From JAGQPD01 sp020426865 (GTDB lineage Bacteria; Planctomycetota; Planctomycetia; Pirellulales; Pirellulaceae), in contig JAWKTN010000001.1 in the NCBI GenBank assembly GCA_041399065.1, positions 930,001-994,000 of the forward strand: DNA of 64,000 bases. Reading direction: 5' to 3'. Both the position numbers and the translations under genes were made by a program. This document shows positions 34,217 to 42,601 of the stretch, in pieces (position 1 is the stretch's first letter; every line of letters begins with the position of its first letter). Under the pieces are notes generated by a model. It did no database searches. It was not told where the DNA came from and saw only the letters and a list, made by a program, of their open reading frames with translations.

Positions 34217-36172
34217 ATGCGCGAATTTCTAACTGACTTAACGTGGTCGGATTCACGCACCTGGTGGATCCTGGTCTGTGCTGGGTTGGCTGTGTTGGCC
34301 TTGTCGACGGCGATCCTGGCGCGGATGCGTTGGATTCAGTCGCGACCGTTCATGACTTGTGTCATTCTCTCGGTGTTTGCTCATGTATTGCTCGTCGCGA
34401 CGGCCTATCTGTCGAACGTATTCGACCTACCGCCGCCTCCGGTCGGAGACGACCTGATCTACTTGTCGATGATCGAACCGGAGGAAAACTCGGTGCCACG
34501 CGAGGATGATCCGGAGGAGCCGAAGCCGTGGGAGCAGTTATCGGCAACGGCCGTTGCGCCTCCGGAGCTGCAGCCGTTAGAGCGAAGTGCCGCGGACTTG
34601 GACATCGAACCACAGCGAGTGGTCGATCCGCTGCCGGAGATTTCCACGGCACCGCCGTTACTTGAACCGCAAGAACCGCCGCTCGCCGTAGATTCGACCG
34701 AAGCCGTCGAATCGGTCAATGTCGTCGAATCGGTCGGGGCGCCGCCACTTGATGACCTGGCACAGTCGTTGCCGGAACCGAACGCTATCGCTCCGCTTCC
34801 GATCGAAGCGACGGAACCGCTTGATACCGCGGCGATGGCGGCCACGCCGCCTGTCGCGCCTGTCACAGAAGCGCAAGCAGAGGACACAAACACGCAAACG
34901 TTTCAGGAAGTGCCCCGTGTGGACAAAGGGGACATCGCCGCAGCCGCCGAGGACAACTTGCCGTCGACGCAAGCCCAAGCAGCTTCGTCGGCAGGAACTG
35001 CGGACGGCGATCTCGAGCGGGTCGCGCGGGTTGACACGGATCGCCAGCAGCGGCCGGAAGAATTGATCCGCGACGGCAAATGGTACGACGGGCGGCCAGC
35101 CCCGAAAACGTATCAACTGCGTACGTCATCGCAACGAGCGGAGATTGCCCGGCGTCGAGGCGCAACGGCGGAAACAGAGGCGGCGGTCACCGAAGCATTG
35201 CAGTGGCTATCATCGGTGCAGTCCCAGGACGGCGGATGGGACGCCAGTGCTTATGGAGCTGGGCAGCCGACGTACGTCGACGGCCAATTACGGGACGACG
35301 CTGGTCGCCAGGCGGACATGGGGATCTCCGGTCTTGCAATCCTCGCCTTTCTCGGAAACGGGCAGACGCATTTGTCCGGCGCGCATCGCCAAACGGTCCA
35401 GCGCGGTCTGGAATACCTGTTGCGAAACCAGGGTACGGATGGAAACATGAGTGGCGGGGCGGGCAATTTTGCCCGCATGTACTGCCACGGCATTGCCACG
35501 CTGGCGATCGGCGAAGCGTATGCAATGACCGGCGATCCGCGATTGAAAGAGTTCATCATTCGCGCTGCCAATCACACGATTCGCAGCCAAAACGTCTACA
35601 GCGGCGGCTGGCGATATTGGCCTGGTGAATCGGGTGACACAAGCCAATTCGGATGGCAAGTGATGGCGTTGATGAGCGCTCAATCCGCAGGAATCGACAT
35701 TCCCGAGTCGACTCGAACACTCATGAACCGCTTTCTACAAAGCGTGACGATGGGACAGCACGGAGGCCTGGCGGCGTATCGACCCAGCGAGGCGCCGAAA
35801 CGCAGTATGACGGCTGAAGCGATGGTCTGTCGCATGTTCTTGCAAGGGGCCACCGTGCCGAAATACCAACTGGCGGAAGGATCGCGCCATCTGCTGGAGG
35901 AACTCCCCGGACCGGGACGGCCCAATCTCTACTATTGGTATTACGCCACCTTGGCATTGGCACAGCGGAACGATCGTGACTGGCAGCGATGGAACGAAGC
36001 GTTACAGCAACAACTACTGCCACGCCAACGACACGACGGACAATGGCAAGGCAGTTGGGATCCCGATACGATGTACGGCGGCCACGGCGGCCGCATCTAT
36101 AGCACGGCTATGGCAACGTTGTGTCTGGAGGTCTACTATCGCTATCTACCCATCTTTCCCGACGGTGACTAA
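34217..36172 (+). CDS. TonB-like N-terminus fused to squalene-cyclase-like alpha-barrel
   Basis: 651 residues, preceded by AGGGGGA. Two membrane helices (TWWILVCAGLAVLALSTAIL and MTCVILSVFAHVLLVATAYL) are followed by a long periplasmic Pro/Glu/Ala-rich spacer (about 65-310), like the extended linker of TonB. In place of the TonB C-terminal beta domain there is an alpha/alpha-barrel of the prenyltransferase/squalene-cyclase superfamily (about 320-645): EALQWLSSVQSQDGGWDAS (QW-type motif), GLEYLLRNQGTDGNM and YSGGWRYWP. The DxDD acid of hopene cyclases is not seen, so cyclase activity is unlikely and a binding role, as in complement-like proteins, is more plausible. Its position after ExbB/ExbD suggests it is the mechanical output of that motor. 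Confidence 0.88.
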   Translation: MREFLTDLTWSDSRTWWILVCAGLAVLALSTAILARMRWIQSRPFMTCVILSVFAHVLLVATAYLSNVFDLPPPPVGDDLIYLSMIEPEENSVPREDDPEEPKPWEQLSATAVAPPELQPLERSAADLDIEPQRVVDPLPEISTAPPLLEPQEPPLAVDSTEAVESVNVVESVGAPPLDDLAQSLPEPNAIAPLPIEATEPLDTAAMAATPPVAPVTEAQAEDTNTQTFQEVPRVDKGDIAAAAEDNLPSTQAQAASSAGTADGDLERVARVDTDRQQRPEELIRDGKWYDGRPAPKTYQLRTSSQRAEIARRRGATAETEAAVTEALQWLSSVQSQDGGWDASAYGAGQPTYVDGQLRDDAGRQADMGISGLAILAFLGNGQTHLSGAHRQTVQRGLEYLLRNQGTDGNMSGGAGNFARMYCHGIATLAIGEAYAMTGDPRLKEFIIRAANHTIRSQNVYSGGWRYWPGESGDTSQFGWQVMALMSAQSAGIDIPESTRTLMNRFLQSVTMGQHGGLAAYRPSEAPKRSMTAEAMVCRMFLQGATVPKYQLAEGSRHLLEELPGPGRPNLYYWYYATLALAQRNDRDWQRWNEALQQQLLPRQRHDGQWQGSWDPDTMYGGHGGRIYSTAMATLCLEVYYRYLPIFPDGD

Positions 36173-36204
36173 AGTTCCACGGCTGTCCCCACCCGTGGGA
36201 CTTT
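36171..36204. terminator. Bidirectional stem-loop between convergent genes
   Basis: aaagttccacgg (36171-36182) pairs with ccgtgggacttt (36193-36204). It overlaps the TAA of the TonB-like gene and lies one base before the lipoprotein stop, so it can serve both transcripts. The flanking A and T residues give short T tracts on each strand. Confidence 0.7.
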
Positions 36205-36205
36205 G

Positions 36206-36898
36206 CTAAAACACCGACTTGTTCACAACCTCGTAGATATATTCCACATCTTCAGGTTTCGGTGATTCGTCGTTGATCCACGTTTGGACATAATCATAGT
36301 CATCGGGAGCCATGCGATTCAGTACGAAGCGCGATGTTGTCATGTTTCGCGTGTGGACTTCGTCCGGCGAATCCTCGAGGACATAGACACCGGTGGGGAT
36401 CTCGAACCAGTCGGCGGCGGGCATCAGACGAATGTCCTCGCGCAGTTCCTGGAGATCGGCCAACGCGGCGGTCATCGCGGCATCGTCGGATTGTTCGCCA
36501 ACCTTTTCTGCCATTGAGTTGAGACTGTCGTACAGGCTTGTGGTGTATTCGACTTCGTAGACCAGGTACCGATGCTGTCGATCGGGGTTGAGCATGTATT
36601 GCTTCATGATCAACATGGTATTGGATGGCTCGACTTGCTTTTTGCTGAAGTAGACGGTTTGACCGTTGCACTTCACTTCAATCGCCCGCTCGCCGGTTTG
36701 CACCTTGATTTGGCCGGCTTCGCCCGCCGGTACGGTTGCGACCTCTTCGTTATCGACAAGGACGGTAATGGATTCATCGCGACCGTTATCGACATACACA
36801 TAGACATTCTGGTCCGTGGGGACGGCGCAGCCAGTCGTCAGCAACAAGGCCAGAGCGACGCAGCCCAGGGTGAGTGTCACGTGAAATTTGCGAATCAT
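36206..36898 (-). CDS. Putative lipoprotein, unknown
   Basis: 230 residues, AAAGGAACC before the ATG. The signal MIRKFHVTLTLGCVALALLL ends in lipobox TTGC (Cys24). An N-terminal beta-rich part reads like a small carrier of the form VYVDNGRDESITVLVDNEE with VPAGEAGQIKVQTGERAIEVK, reminiscent of PEGA-type surface domains. The second half is helical and acidic. I recognise no named family. It converges on the TonB-like gene, sharing the stem-loop, so it is not part of that operon but may act in the same compartment. Confidence 0.8.
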   Translation of the reverse strand: MIRKFHVTLTLGCVALALLLTTGCAVPTDQNVYVYVDNGRDESITVLVDNEEVATVPAGEAGQIKVQTGERAIEVKCNGQTVYFSKKQVEPSNTMLIMKQYMLNPDRQHRYLVYEVEYTTSLYDSLNSMAEKVGEQSDDAAMTAALADLQELREDIRLMPAADWFEIPTGVYVLEDSPDEVHTRNMTTSRFVLNRMAPDDYDYVQTWINDESPKPEDVEYIYEVVNKSVF

Positions 36899-36975
36899 GT
36901 TTGGTTCCTTTGGCGATGCCAGGGGAAACGACTACAATCCAGTTTCTTACAAAAAGGTTAGGACGCATCCACGGC

Positions 36976-38871
36976 ATGGGCAAACGCCAGAGGGGCTGGC
37001 AGGGCATTTTTTCTGTGTTGCAAATAGTCAACATCGCCCCCTTCTTTGGGGTCAAGCAGGCAGGAACCGTGAAAAGTCAGCACGTGCATCACAATCGGTC
37101 ATATCTGCCAGGGTCGCTCGACGCATTGTTGTGCACGCTGGCGTTGTTTGGCATCCCGTCACTGTACGGTTCGAAGCTGGCCTGCTGGGGATTGCAGATT
37201 GAAGACATCGTAGCGGAAGCAAATGTGCTTTGCGTGCTTGTGGGTCTCGCGAACGTATTTACGTTATCGTGTGTCTTTGGAAAGGCGGAGTTCGTGCGGC
37301 GGTGGTGGGGTGCGGCGGTCATTGCCACCATCGTAGCGTTATCATTGCGCCTGACGTACGTCACGTACGAGTCGGTAGCTGGGGCGACAAGTGTTGGCGG
37401 GTTGTACGCTTCCGCAATTTGCATGGCCGGGTTCTTGCTTCGGCCAGCGATCAACCGGCGACTGACTGTCCCGATTCTTGCGGGGAGGTCGTCTCGACTG
37501 ATGACAACACAGATCGCAGACATCCTCAGCGCAGCGCTATTGGTCGCGGTGGGCATAACATTCCTGCGCATTGCGGCTCAACTGTTTCCGCATTTCCAAC
37601 ATCGATTCACAAGGGAAGTGTGGCGAGCGGTAATGTTTGGCAGCGGGTCGTTCTACGTGCTTACGCTGTTGCCAATAGCTCTCAGTCAGTCGATGAAGAT
37701 GACGCGCTCGGTTTCATATCTTGTAGCATTGGCATGGTCTATGGCAGTGGCTGGTATCGGGGTTGTCGCAGTTCGTTATTGTGGCTTGCGAGTTGCTGGA
37801 TTCGAGTCGACTGGCGCCGCATGCTCATCGATCCTGTTGTACGCGGCAGGCACGGGGATCGGCCTATTCGCTACGAGGCGAATGGGCTTTGCTTGGTTCG
37901 ATAGCGATGCACTGCCCACTCTGGGCAAACCGACTGGATTGGCACAACCCCTGCTCTCGAATCCGAGATTTTTGATCGGAGGACTCGTCATTGCCAGCTC
38001 GGTCGTCCTGTCGCAAGGTTCGTTCGATATGAAGGTCGCATCGTCGGTCGCGCCGGGGCAGCGGCTCGAATGGGGTCGACGTGCCGCGCTGATCTCGTGG
38101 GAAGTCGGGTCCACCCCGACGATTGGGCGTGACCGCCTTGAGTGGCCGATCGACGGAGATCATCACTACTTGATTACCGGGATACGCTCCGGTAAACGAC
38201 CCGATATAGTTTCTCTTTGCGCCACGCCCAACGAAGTAATCAATTCGCAGCTCCTTAAAAATCAACCGTCAATCGAAACCCTTTGGATATCGACGTTAAC
38301 CCGTGATAGCGTCGCGGCACTTGAACGCACAGGCCATATCGACACCTTAATGATGTTGGACGCGTCACAAGTACCCGAACTCCTTCCGCAATACGTTCGC
38401 CAACTTGGCAGAAGCACCATTGTTGGTTCCATCCAAATTGAAGAAGAACCTCTGACGACAGAATTGTTGGCGGCAATTGGAGAACTACGCGAATTGAAGT
38501 CACTGCGAATCTTCACCCCAGTCGATGCTCGCAAGGAGAATATTGAATTGCTTCAACGGTTGCCGTTGCAAAAGGTTCGTTTTAGCAGCGTCCCATCCGC
38601 GGTCGATGTTGACAAGTTGACAAACGTAACACACATTCATTTGCGATCGCTGACAATCGATGCTTTGGGCATCGCTTCTCTATCGACAACGCGGAACCTG
38701 AGCGGGCTCCGAATCTTGTTCGAACATTGCGATTTTGAGACGCCGGCCTTATTGCCACTCAGTCAGCTCGAATGCTCCTGGATATATTTGGAAGACTGTA
38801 CGGTTGAGGGCCGACCGATCGAACATGACGATTCGCTTACGGGGCTCGAACAATTCATGGACGCGACGTAA
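36976..38871 (+). CDS. Multi-helix membrane protein with leucine-rich C-terminal part
   Basis: 631 residues from the ATG at 36976; the longer frame would overlap the lipoprotein's 5' end. About eight hydrophobic segments span residues 50-370 (e.g. SLDALLCTLALFGIPSLYG, WWGAAVIATIVALSLRLTYV, VASSVVLSQG). After a charged stretch, the last 200 residues contain irregular leucine-rich units (IETLWISTLTRDSVAALERT, LRELKSLRIFTPVDARKENI, LSGLRILFEHCDFETPAL), as in planctomycete LRR proteins. No catalytic motif is visible. The function is unknown. Confidence 0.7.
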   Translation: MGKRQRGWQGIFSVLQIVNIAPFFGVKQAGTVKSQHVHHNRSYLPGSLDALLCTLALFGIPSLYGSKLACWGLQIEDIVAEANVLCVLVGLANVFTLSCVFGKAEFVRRWWGAAVIATIVALSLRLTYVTYESVAGATSVGGLYASAICMAGFLLRPAINRRLTVPILAGRSSRLMTTQIADILSAALLVAVGITFLRIAAQLFPHFQHRFTREVWRAVMFGSGSFYVLTLLPIALSQSMKMTRSVSYLVALAWSMAVAGIGVVAVRYCGLRVAGFESTGAACSSILLYAAGTGIGLFATRRMGFAWFDSDALPTLGKPTGLAQPLLSNPRFLIGGLVIASSVVLSQGSFDMKVASSVAPGQRLEWGRRAALISWEVGSTPTIGRDRLEWPIDGDHHYLITGIRSGKRPDIVSLCATPNEVINSQLLKNQPSIETLWISTLTRDSVAALERTGHIDTLMMLDASQVPELLPQYVRQLGRSTIVGSIQIEEEPLTTELLAAIGELRELKSLRIFTPVDARKENIELLQRLPLQKVRFSSVPSAVDVDKLTNVTHIHLRSLTIDALGIASLSTTRNLSGLRILFEHCDFETPALLPLSQLECSWIYLEDCTVEGRPIEHDDSLTGLEQFMDAT

Positions 38872-39170
38872 GGCTATCGGATGGACCAAGTGGGATTGGA
38901 CCGGATTCAGAGCAAAGAGTAGGTAGTTTGGGAGGGACAACTGGAATCGATCCAGAAGCGACGAATCTGTTGGGAGGGAGCGTTGACAGCGGTCGGGATT
39001 GTCGAGATAATGGTGGGGAACAAAGAGTGGGTTCTGTGGGAGAGTATCTCATGGACTCCGCACGAGCCGGTTCCGGCGTAGCCCACTGGGCCGCAGCCCG
39101 CTTTCGCCGCTTGTTTGCGTCCTACCCCTCGATCAACAAGCATCGATTCATCTAGCGAGGTACGTCAATT
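38872..39170. other. Gap with no recognisable feature
   Basis: About 300 bp between the membrane protein and the first TatA-like gene. It is purine-rich on the plus strand, with several tgggagg strings, but has no convincing gene, hairpin or promoter. Confidence 0.5.
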
Positions 39171-39386
39171 ATGTGCCTGGAAAATTGCGCGTTGTTCGCG
39201 CTGTTCGGCTTCCCCGGCCACCTGGAAATGCTGATTGTGGCCTTCATCGCGTTGCTGCTGTTTGGCAATCGACTCCCCGGGGTCATGCGATCGCTGGGAC
39301 GCGGGATCGTGGAATTCAAAAAGGGCGTCAAAGGAATTGAAGACGACGTGGAAGAGAGCTCCAAGATTACGCAAGATCAGGAGTAA
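39171..39386 (+). CDS. tatA: TatA/TatE-family twin-arginine translocase subunit
   Basis: 71 residues. The short hydrophobic helix HLEMLIVAFIALLLFGNRLP with the FG hinge and the amphipathic helix GVMRSLGRGIVEFKKGVKGI are the TatA hallmarks. An acidic tail (EDDVEESSK) follows. The Glu in the helix (GHLEML) matches the conserved early acidic residue. TatA rings or oligomers widen the path for folded proteins. It is 6 bp before a second TatA-type gene; no tatC is in the window. GAGGTA lies upstream of the ATG. Confidence 0.9.
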   Translation: MCLENCALFALFGFPGHLEMLIVAFIALLLFGNRLPGVMRSLGRGIVEFKKGVKGIEDDVEESSKITQDQE

Positions 39387-39392
39387 CCACCG

Positions 39393-39731
39393 ATGACTTC
39401 GACAGTATTGTTCGCAATCGGCATGGGGCCGGGCGAGATGGTGATTGTTGCCATCATCGCGGTGATGTTGTTTGGCAAGCGACTACCAGAGGTTGCGCGG
39501 TCGCTCGGTAAACAATATGGGCAATTCCGCAAAGGTTTAACGGATATGCAGTCGGAATTCCGGGGTGCGATGTACGAAGTGGAAAATCAATCGTCCACGT
39601 CGAGCAATCGATATTCTCACCGTGACGATTTTGACTACCAAGAGCCGACGGCACCGCGGTTCGAGCTTCCCGCACAACCGCCATCGCCGATGAGCGACCC
39701 GGCCACGCCGAACGGCGACCGAACCAGTTAG
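39393..39731 (+). CDS. Second TatA/TatB-family subunit
   Basis: 112 residues, with AGGAG overlapping the previous gene's end. IGMGPGEMVIVAIIAVMLFGKRLPEVARSLG gives the membrane helix, FGKRLP hinge and start of an amphipathic helix. The latter continues QYGQFRKGLTDMQSEFRG, longer than in the first gene. The Pro/Ser-rich tail (PAQPPSPMSDPA) is as in TatB or longer TatA forms. Two small Tat genes side by side would fit a TatA-TatB pair, but the sequence alone does not decide which is which. Confidence 0.85.
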   Translation: MTSTVLFAIGMGPGEMVIVAIIAVMLFGKRLPEVARSLGKQYGQFRKGLTDMQSEFRGAMYEVENQSSTSSNRYSHRDDFDYQEPTAPRFELPAQPPSPMSDPATPNGDRTS

Positions 39732-39842
39732 GCCCCGACGGGTCTCAACCACTGCAGGCCGCTTGCTGTTGTGGGCGAGAAAGCTCCACTAGCCGCCCTC
39801 CCCTAGCCCAACTATAATCCGATTGGTCAGGCGATATATTCG

Positions 39843-39916
39843 GGGCGATTAGCTCAGTTGGTTAGAGCGCTGCATTCACATTGCAGAGGTCACTGGTTCG
39901 AGTCCAGCATCGCCCA
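39843..39916 (+). tRNA. tRNA-Val (CAC anticodon)
   Basis: 74 bases. The acceptor stem GGGCGAT pairs with ATCGCCC, the D arm has AGCTCAGTTGGTTAGAGC, the anticodon loop TTCACAT gives CAC, and the T loop is TTCGAGT. The discriminator is A. The outermost T-stem pair is A/C. No CCA is encoded. It borders a decayed region to the right, so it is worth checking as an integration site, but I found no repeat of its 3' end. Confidence 0.95.
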
Positions 39917-40982
39917 CTGATCGACGTCTTGCCGCGTAGTAATCTACGCTGAAACGTCTCAGAGCAAATGTGCGTCACCATTCAGGATGTGGTATGCTGA
40001 ATTCTGGATAGTGTACTCCGATTTTCGGGTAAGCATCATAATCCCTGCCCGTTGCCGCCGGGATTTCCAGTTGGCGCAAAGGGCTTGGATACCACGTCAT
40101 CCGCCTGCGGCGGTGTCGAGTGCGCCGGACCATTCGGGCCAACCGTCTCTACAGGCAGACACCTCGGCAGGCCAATACCTCGAACCACAAGGTATTTGGC
40201 CAGCGTTTGGCAGACCAATACCTCGAACCATAAAGCATCATACGGCCTGGCATTTTTCAACAACATACTGATCGAAAGATAAAAACGTGCCCCACGAAGG
40301 AACGCGAGCTTGCGACAATCGGACGTAGCCGCCATCACTCGCGCTCTGCGCGGCGTGCTCGTAGTCGATCGTGGACTCAGCTACATCATGGATGCCGACA
40401 ACACGTACCCTACGGCCGCAACTGTCATCCTGAATTTCCTGAAATCACATTGCCTTACCTAGTGAATAGCTATCGCGCTTCACCTGGTCGACCGCACGGT
40501 CCAAATTGCCACCATTTTCGATTACCAGCTCCAGCACCGCCGCTGAGCAAGGGCACGAACGGTGCTTGTCGCGAACCATGCGAACGCCGGTGCGCCTTCC
40601 GGTCGAACGACGCCCGAGGACCAGTGCAAACTACACGATCCATGGCTCAGGATGCCGATAAGAGATTGAAGACTCACAATCGGCTCGTCGAACTGGCCAG
40701 GCGCGTCAACGTTGATTGCCGCGGATTGAGCCAAACCCGAAACGTCGTCGACTCTGGCGTGGTCGAAGAAAGCATATGTCCTGGCAGGGTTTAGCGCCGC
40801 AGTGATGTCGAGGAACAGGTAAATGGCAGGTAAATGGACGGTCTACAATTTGGACACGGACACTAAATGTTGCAGGTGGGCACGCCCAGCATTGAGTCAC
40901 GCCTGTCAGGGAACAGTAGGCGAGAGTGTGCCGTCTATATGAAGGGTTACCGCCTGTCCGTGAAAAAGGGGACATTTTTCTT
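39917..40982. other. Decayed, gene-free stretch with small repeats
   Basis: About 1.07 kb without a credible gene. ccaatacctcgaacca occurs at 40172-40187 and again at 40215-40230, and the first copy is also part of an imperfect inverted repeat (gccaatacct/aggtatttggc, about 40171-40200). Near the right end, accgcctgtccgtgaaaaag and ggggacattttt (about 40950-40979) resemble sequences found around REP-type transposases. The stretch looks like relic DNA. Confidence 0.45.
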
Positions 40983-41132
40983 ATGCGGGTCTTGTTTATA
41001 CATCAGTCGCATCCCGCGCAGTTCGGACACATCGCCGATTACCTCCATCGACAAGTGTCCCGACACGTACGTTTAGGGGAGCAAGAAGCGAGACGCGCAG
41101 CAAGAAGCCAGACGCGCTACTCAACTACATAA
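40983..41132 (+). pseudogene. Glycosyltransferase N-terminal fragment
   Basis: From the ATG at 40983 the frame reads MRVLFIHQSHPAQFGHIADY, a close match to the N-terminus of GT4-type glycosyltransferases (MRVLFIHQNFPxQFxH). About 25 residues in, similarity ends and the rest is Arg/Ala-rich and stops at 41132. A local duplication, gcaagaagc(g/c)agacgcg at about 41081 and 41100, marks the breakpoint. The product would not be functional. Confidence 0.65.
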
Positions 41133-41204
41133 ACTCGCGACACTAGGTAAGACAGAAGCGAGGTTCCGACGGGGTACCGGTAGAAATGCACGGTATGGTG
41201 CCAG

Positions 41205-41795
41205 TTATTCGTTCTGGTTGAGATCCAAATACACACCACATACCATGGTTGCTGCATCGTCGACGAGGTTACGGCAACCATGCCGTCCTTCCCAGAAATG
41301 GCCGCTGACACCATCTTCCTGATTGCAGCGACGCGCCACATGCTCGCACAAGGATTCCATAAACACCGAAGGACGCGACAAGCGAATCCGCACTTCCGCT
41401 ACGCACTCGGGATCACAGGCTGGCACGCGGACCTCGTTTTCGCTGACTTCCCTGATTTTCCCGTCTTTGCTCTTGATCAGAAGATTGATCGTCAACCATC
41501 GCCGCACCACCTCGAGATCGGACCACGTGGCTACGATGTCCAGGCGGTTGCGGACAACATTATGAAGGTGATTGGCAAGTTCCGCATGAAAAGCGATGTC
41601 GATTGCGAAGAGCTGAGCAAGTTGCTTCATAAAATCGACGATCTAGTCGCGGCGGTAGCTGTAGTCTGTTTTCGTAACGGGATCGACGCCGCACAACATG
41701 GCGCGGCGGACACAACGGGAGTAGCAATGATAGACGCCTTGTTCCAACGGATTGACGGTATCGCTACGAGGTGCAGCAGCCGTATAAGGAACCAT
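41205..41795 (-). pseudogene. REP-associated tyrosine (Y1/IS200-like) transposase, broken
   Basis: From ATG 41795 the frame reads MVPYTAAAPRSD, then VYHCYSRCVRRAMLCGVDP and YSYRRD, then an in-frame TAG at 41643-41645. After it, IVDFMKQLAQLFAIDIAFHA and ELANHLHNVVRNRLDIVATW continue to SGHFWEGRHGC and CGVYLDLNQNE, then a stop. In intact planctomycete relatives the stop position is usually Trp (RRxWI), one base from TAG, and the C-terminus continues LNPIRAG. The HUH-like HLH is kept. So it carries a nonsense mutation plus a C-terminal truncation. These transposases act on single-stranded REP palindromes. Confidence 0.8.
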
Positions 41796-41822
41796 TTTCC
41801 CACGAACGCTGTATCGAGGTGC

Positions 41823-42593
41823 CTAAAGAGGATCGTGGGACACACTTCGATCCGAGAGTCCTCGACGCAACTTGTTGGTCCATCGCGACAGAGAGGACCA
41901 TCCCATGAAAACCGATGCGGCCACTGCAATCAAGGTCAGGCAGCGAGGTTCCGGTATGGCGGTGATTCGGATGCTGGCGGGAAACAACAGCGAGTCGAAC
42001 GACTCTCCCCCGTCACCTGCTCCCCAATCCGAGAACAGGGATGGATCTGCCAGCGTCAAGATAGTTGTATCGCCAATAGGTGTCGATGACGGCAAATGAA
42101 TCCATACCTGACCGAGCAAGATAGATGGCCCGGTCGCGCCCGACACGCTGGGGCTGCCTGTGCTGCCAAAAACAGTAAACGTCGTGGTCGAAAAGTCGAA
42201 ACTGCCGGGAATGATGGGATCGGGTTGGTAAAGCGGAGTCGAGCTGCCATTGGTTGTGTTGGCGAAGAATGAGATTTCCGTTGTTGTCGTTGTGTTGAAC
42301 ACTGCCGATCCACCCGTTAGGCTCCCCTGAAGACCGTATGCGTTCAATTCAGCGACCCTAATGTCTGGGTGTTCGGGACTCGTGGTGTCCGGCGCCACGG
42401 GTTGCTCCAAGTAGAACGGAATGACGAAATCGCCGCCTGGCAAGGCACGATACTCAGTTGTCGCCCCAGCGGGAGAAAACCCGAGCACCAACGTCGCCTG
42501 CAACTCGTTTCCCAGCGAAAGCGTAAGCAGGCCCGACAGCACCAACGTTGTGGAAGTTCGACCCAAAGTACTAAACAAAGCGCGACGGTTCAT
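41823..42593 (-). CDS. Exported cohesin-like PEP-CTERM protein
   Basis: 256 residues from the ATG at 42593 (MNRRALFSTLGRTSTTLVLS); the longer frame runs back into the neighbour. A signal peptide (LVLSGLLTLSLGNELQA) is followed by one beta-sandwich of about 180 residues with TSPEHPDIRVAELNAYGL, SFFANTTNGSSTPLYQPD, FGSTGSPSVSGATG and LADPSLFSDWGAG. AIPEPRCLTLIAVAASVFM and a basic tail form the PEP-CTERM. It is a paralogue of the gene at 42602 but lacks the dockerin. It starts 8 bp after that gene's stop, so the two are probably translated from one message. The cohesin-like label is from general fold impression only. Confidence 0.8.
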   Translation of the reverse strand: MNRRALFSTLGRTSTTLVLSGLLTLSLGNELQATLVLGFSPAGATTEYRALPGGDFVIPFYLEQPVAPDTTSPEHPDIRVAELNAYGLQGSLTGGSAVFNTTTTTEISFFANTTNGSSTPLYQPDPIIPGSFDFSTTTFTVFGSTGSPSVSGATGPSILLGQVWIHLPSSTPIGDTTILTLADPSLFSDWGAGDGGESFDSLLFPASIRITAIPEPRCLTLIAVAASVFMGWSSLSRWTNKLRRGLSDRSVSHDPL

Positions 42594-42601
42594 AGACAAT
42601 C

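Noticed and set aside
39843..41800. A tRNA-Val-linked genomic island
   Set aside because: Relic transposase and gene fragments lie next to the tRNA, but I see no integrase and no copy of the tRNA 3' end downstream.
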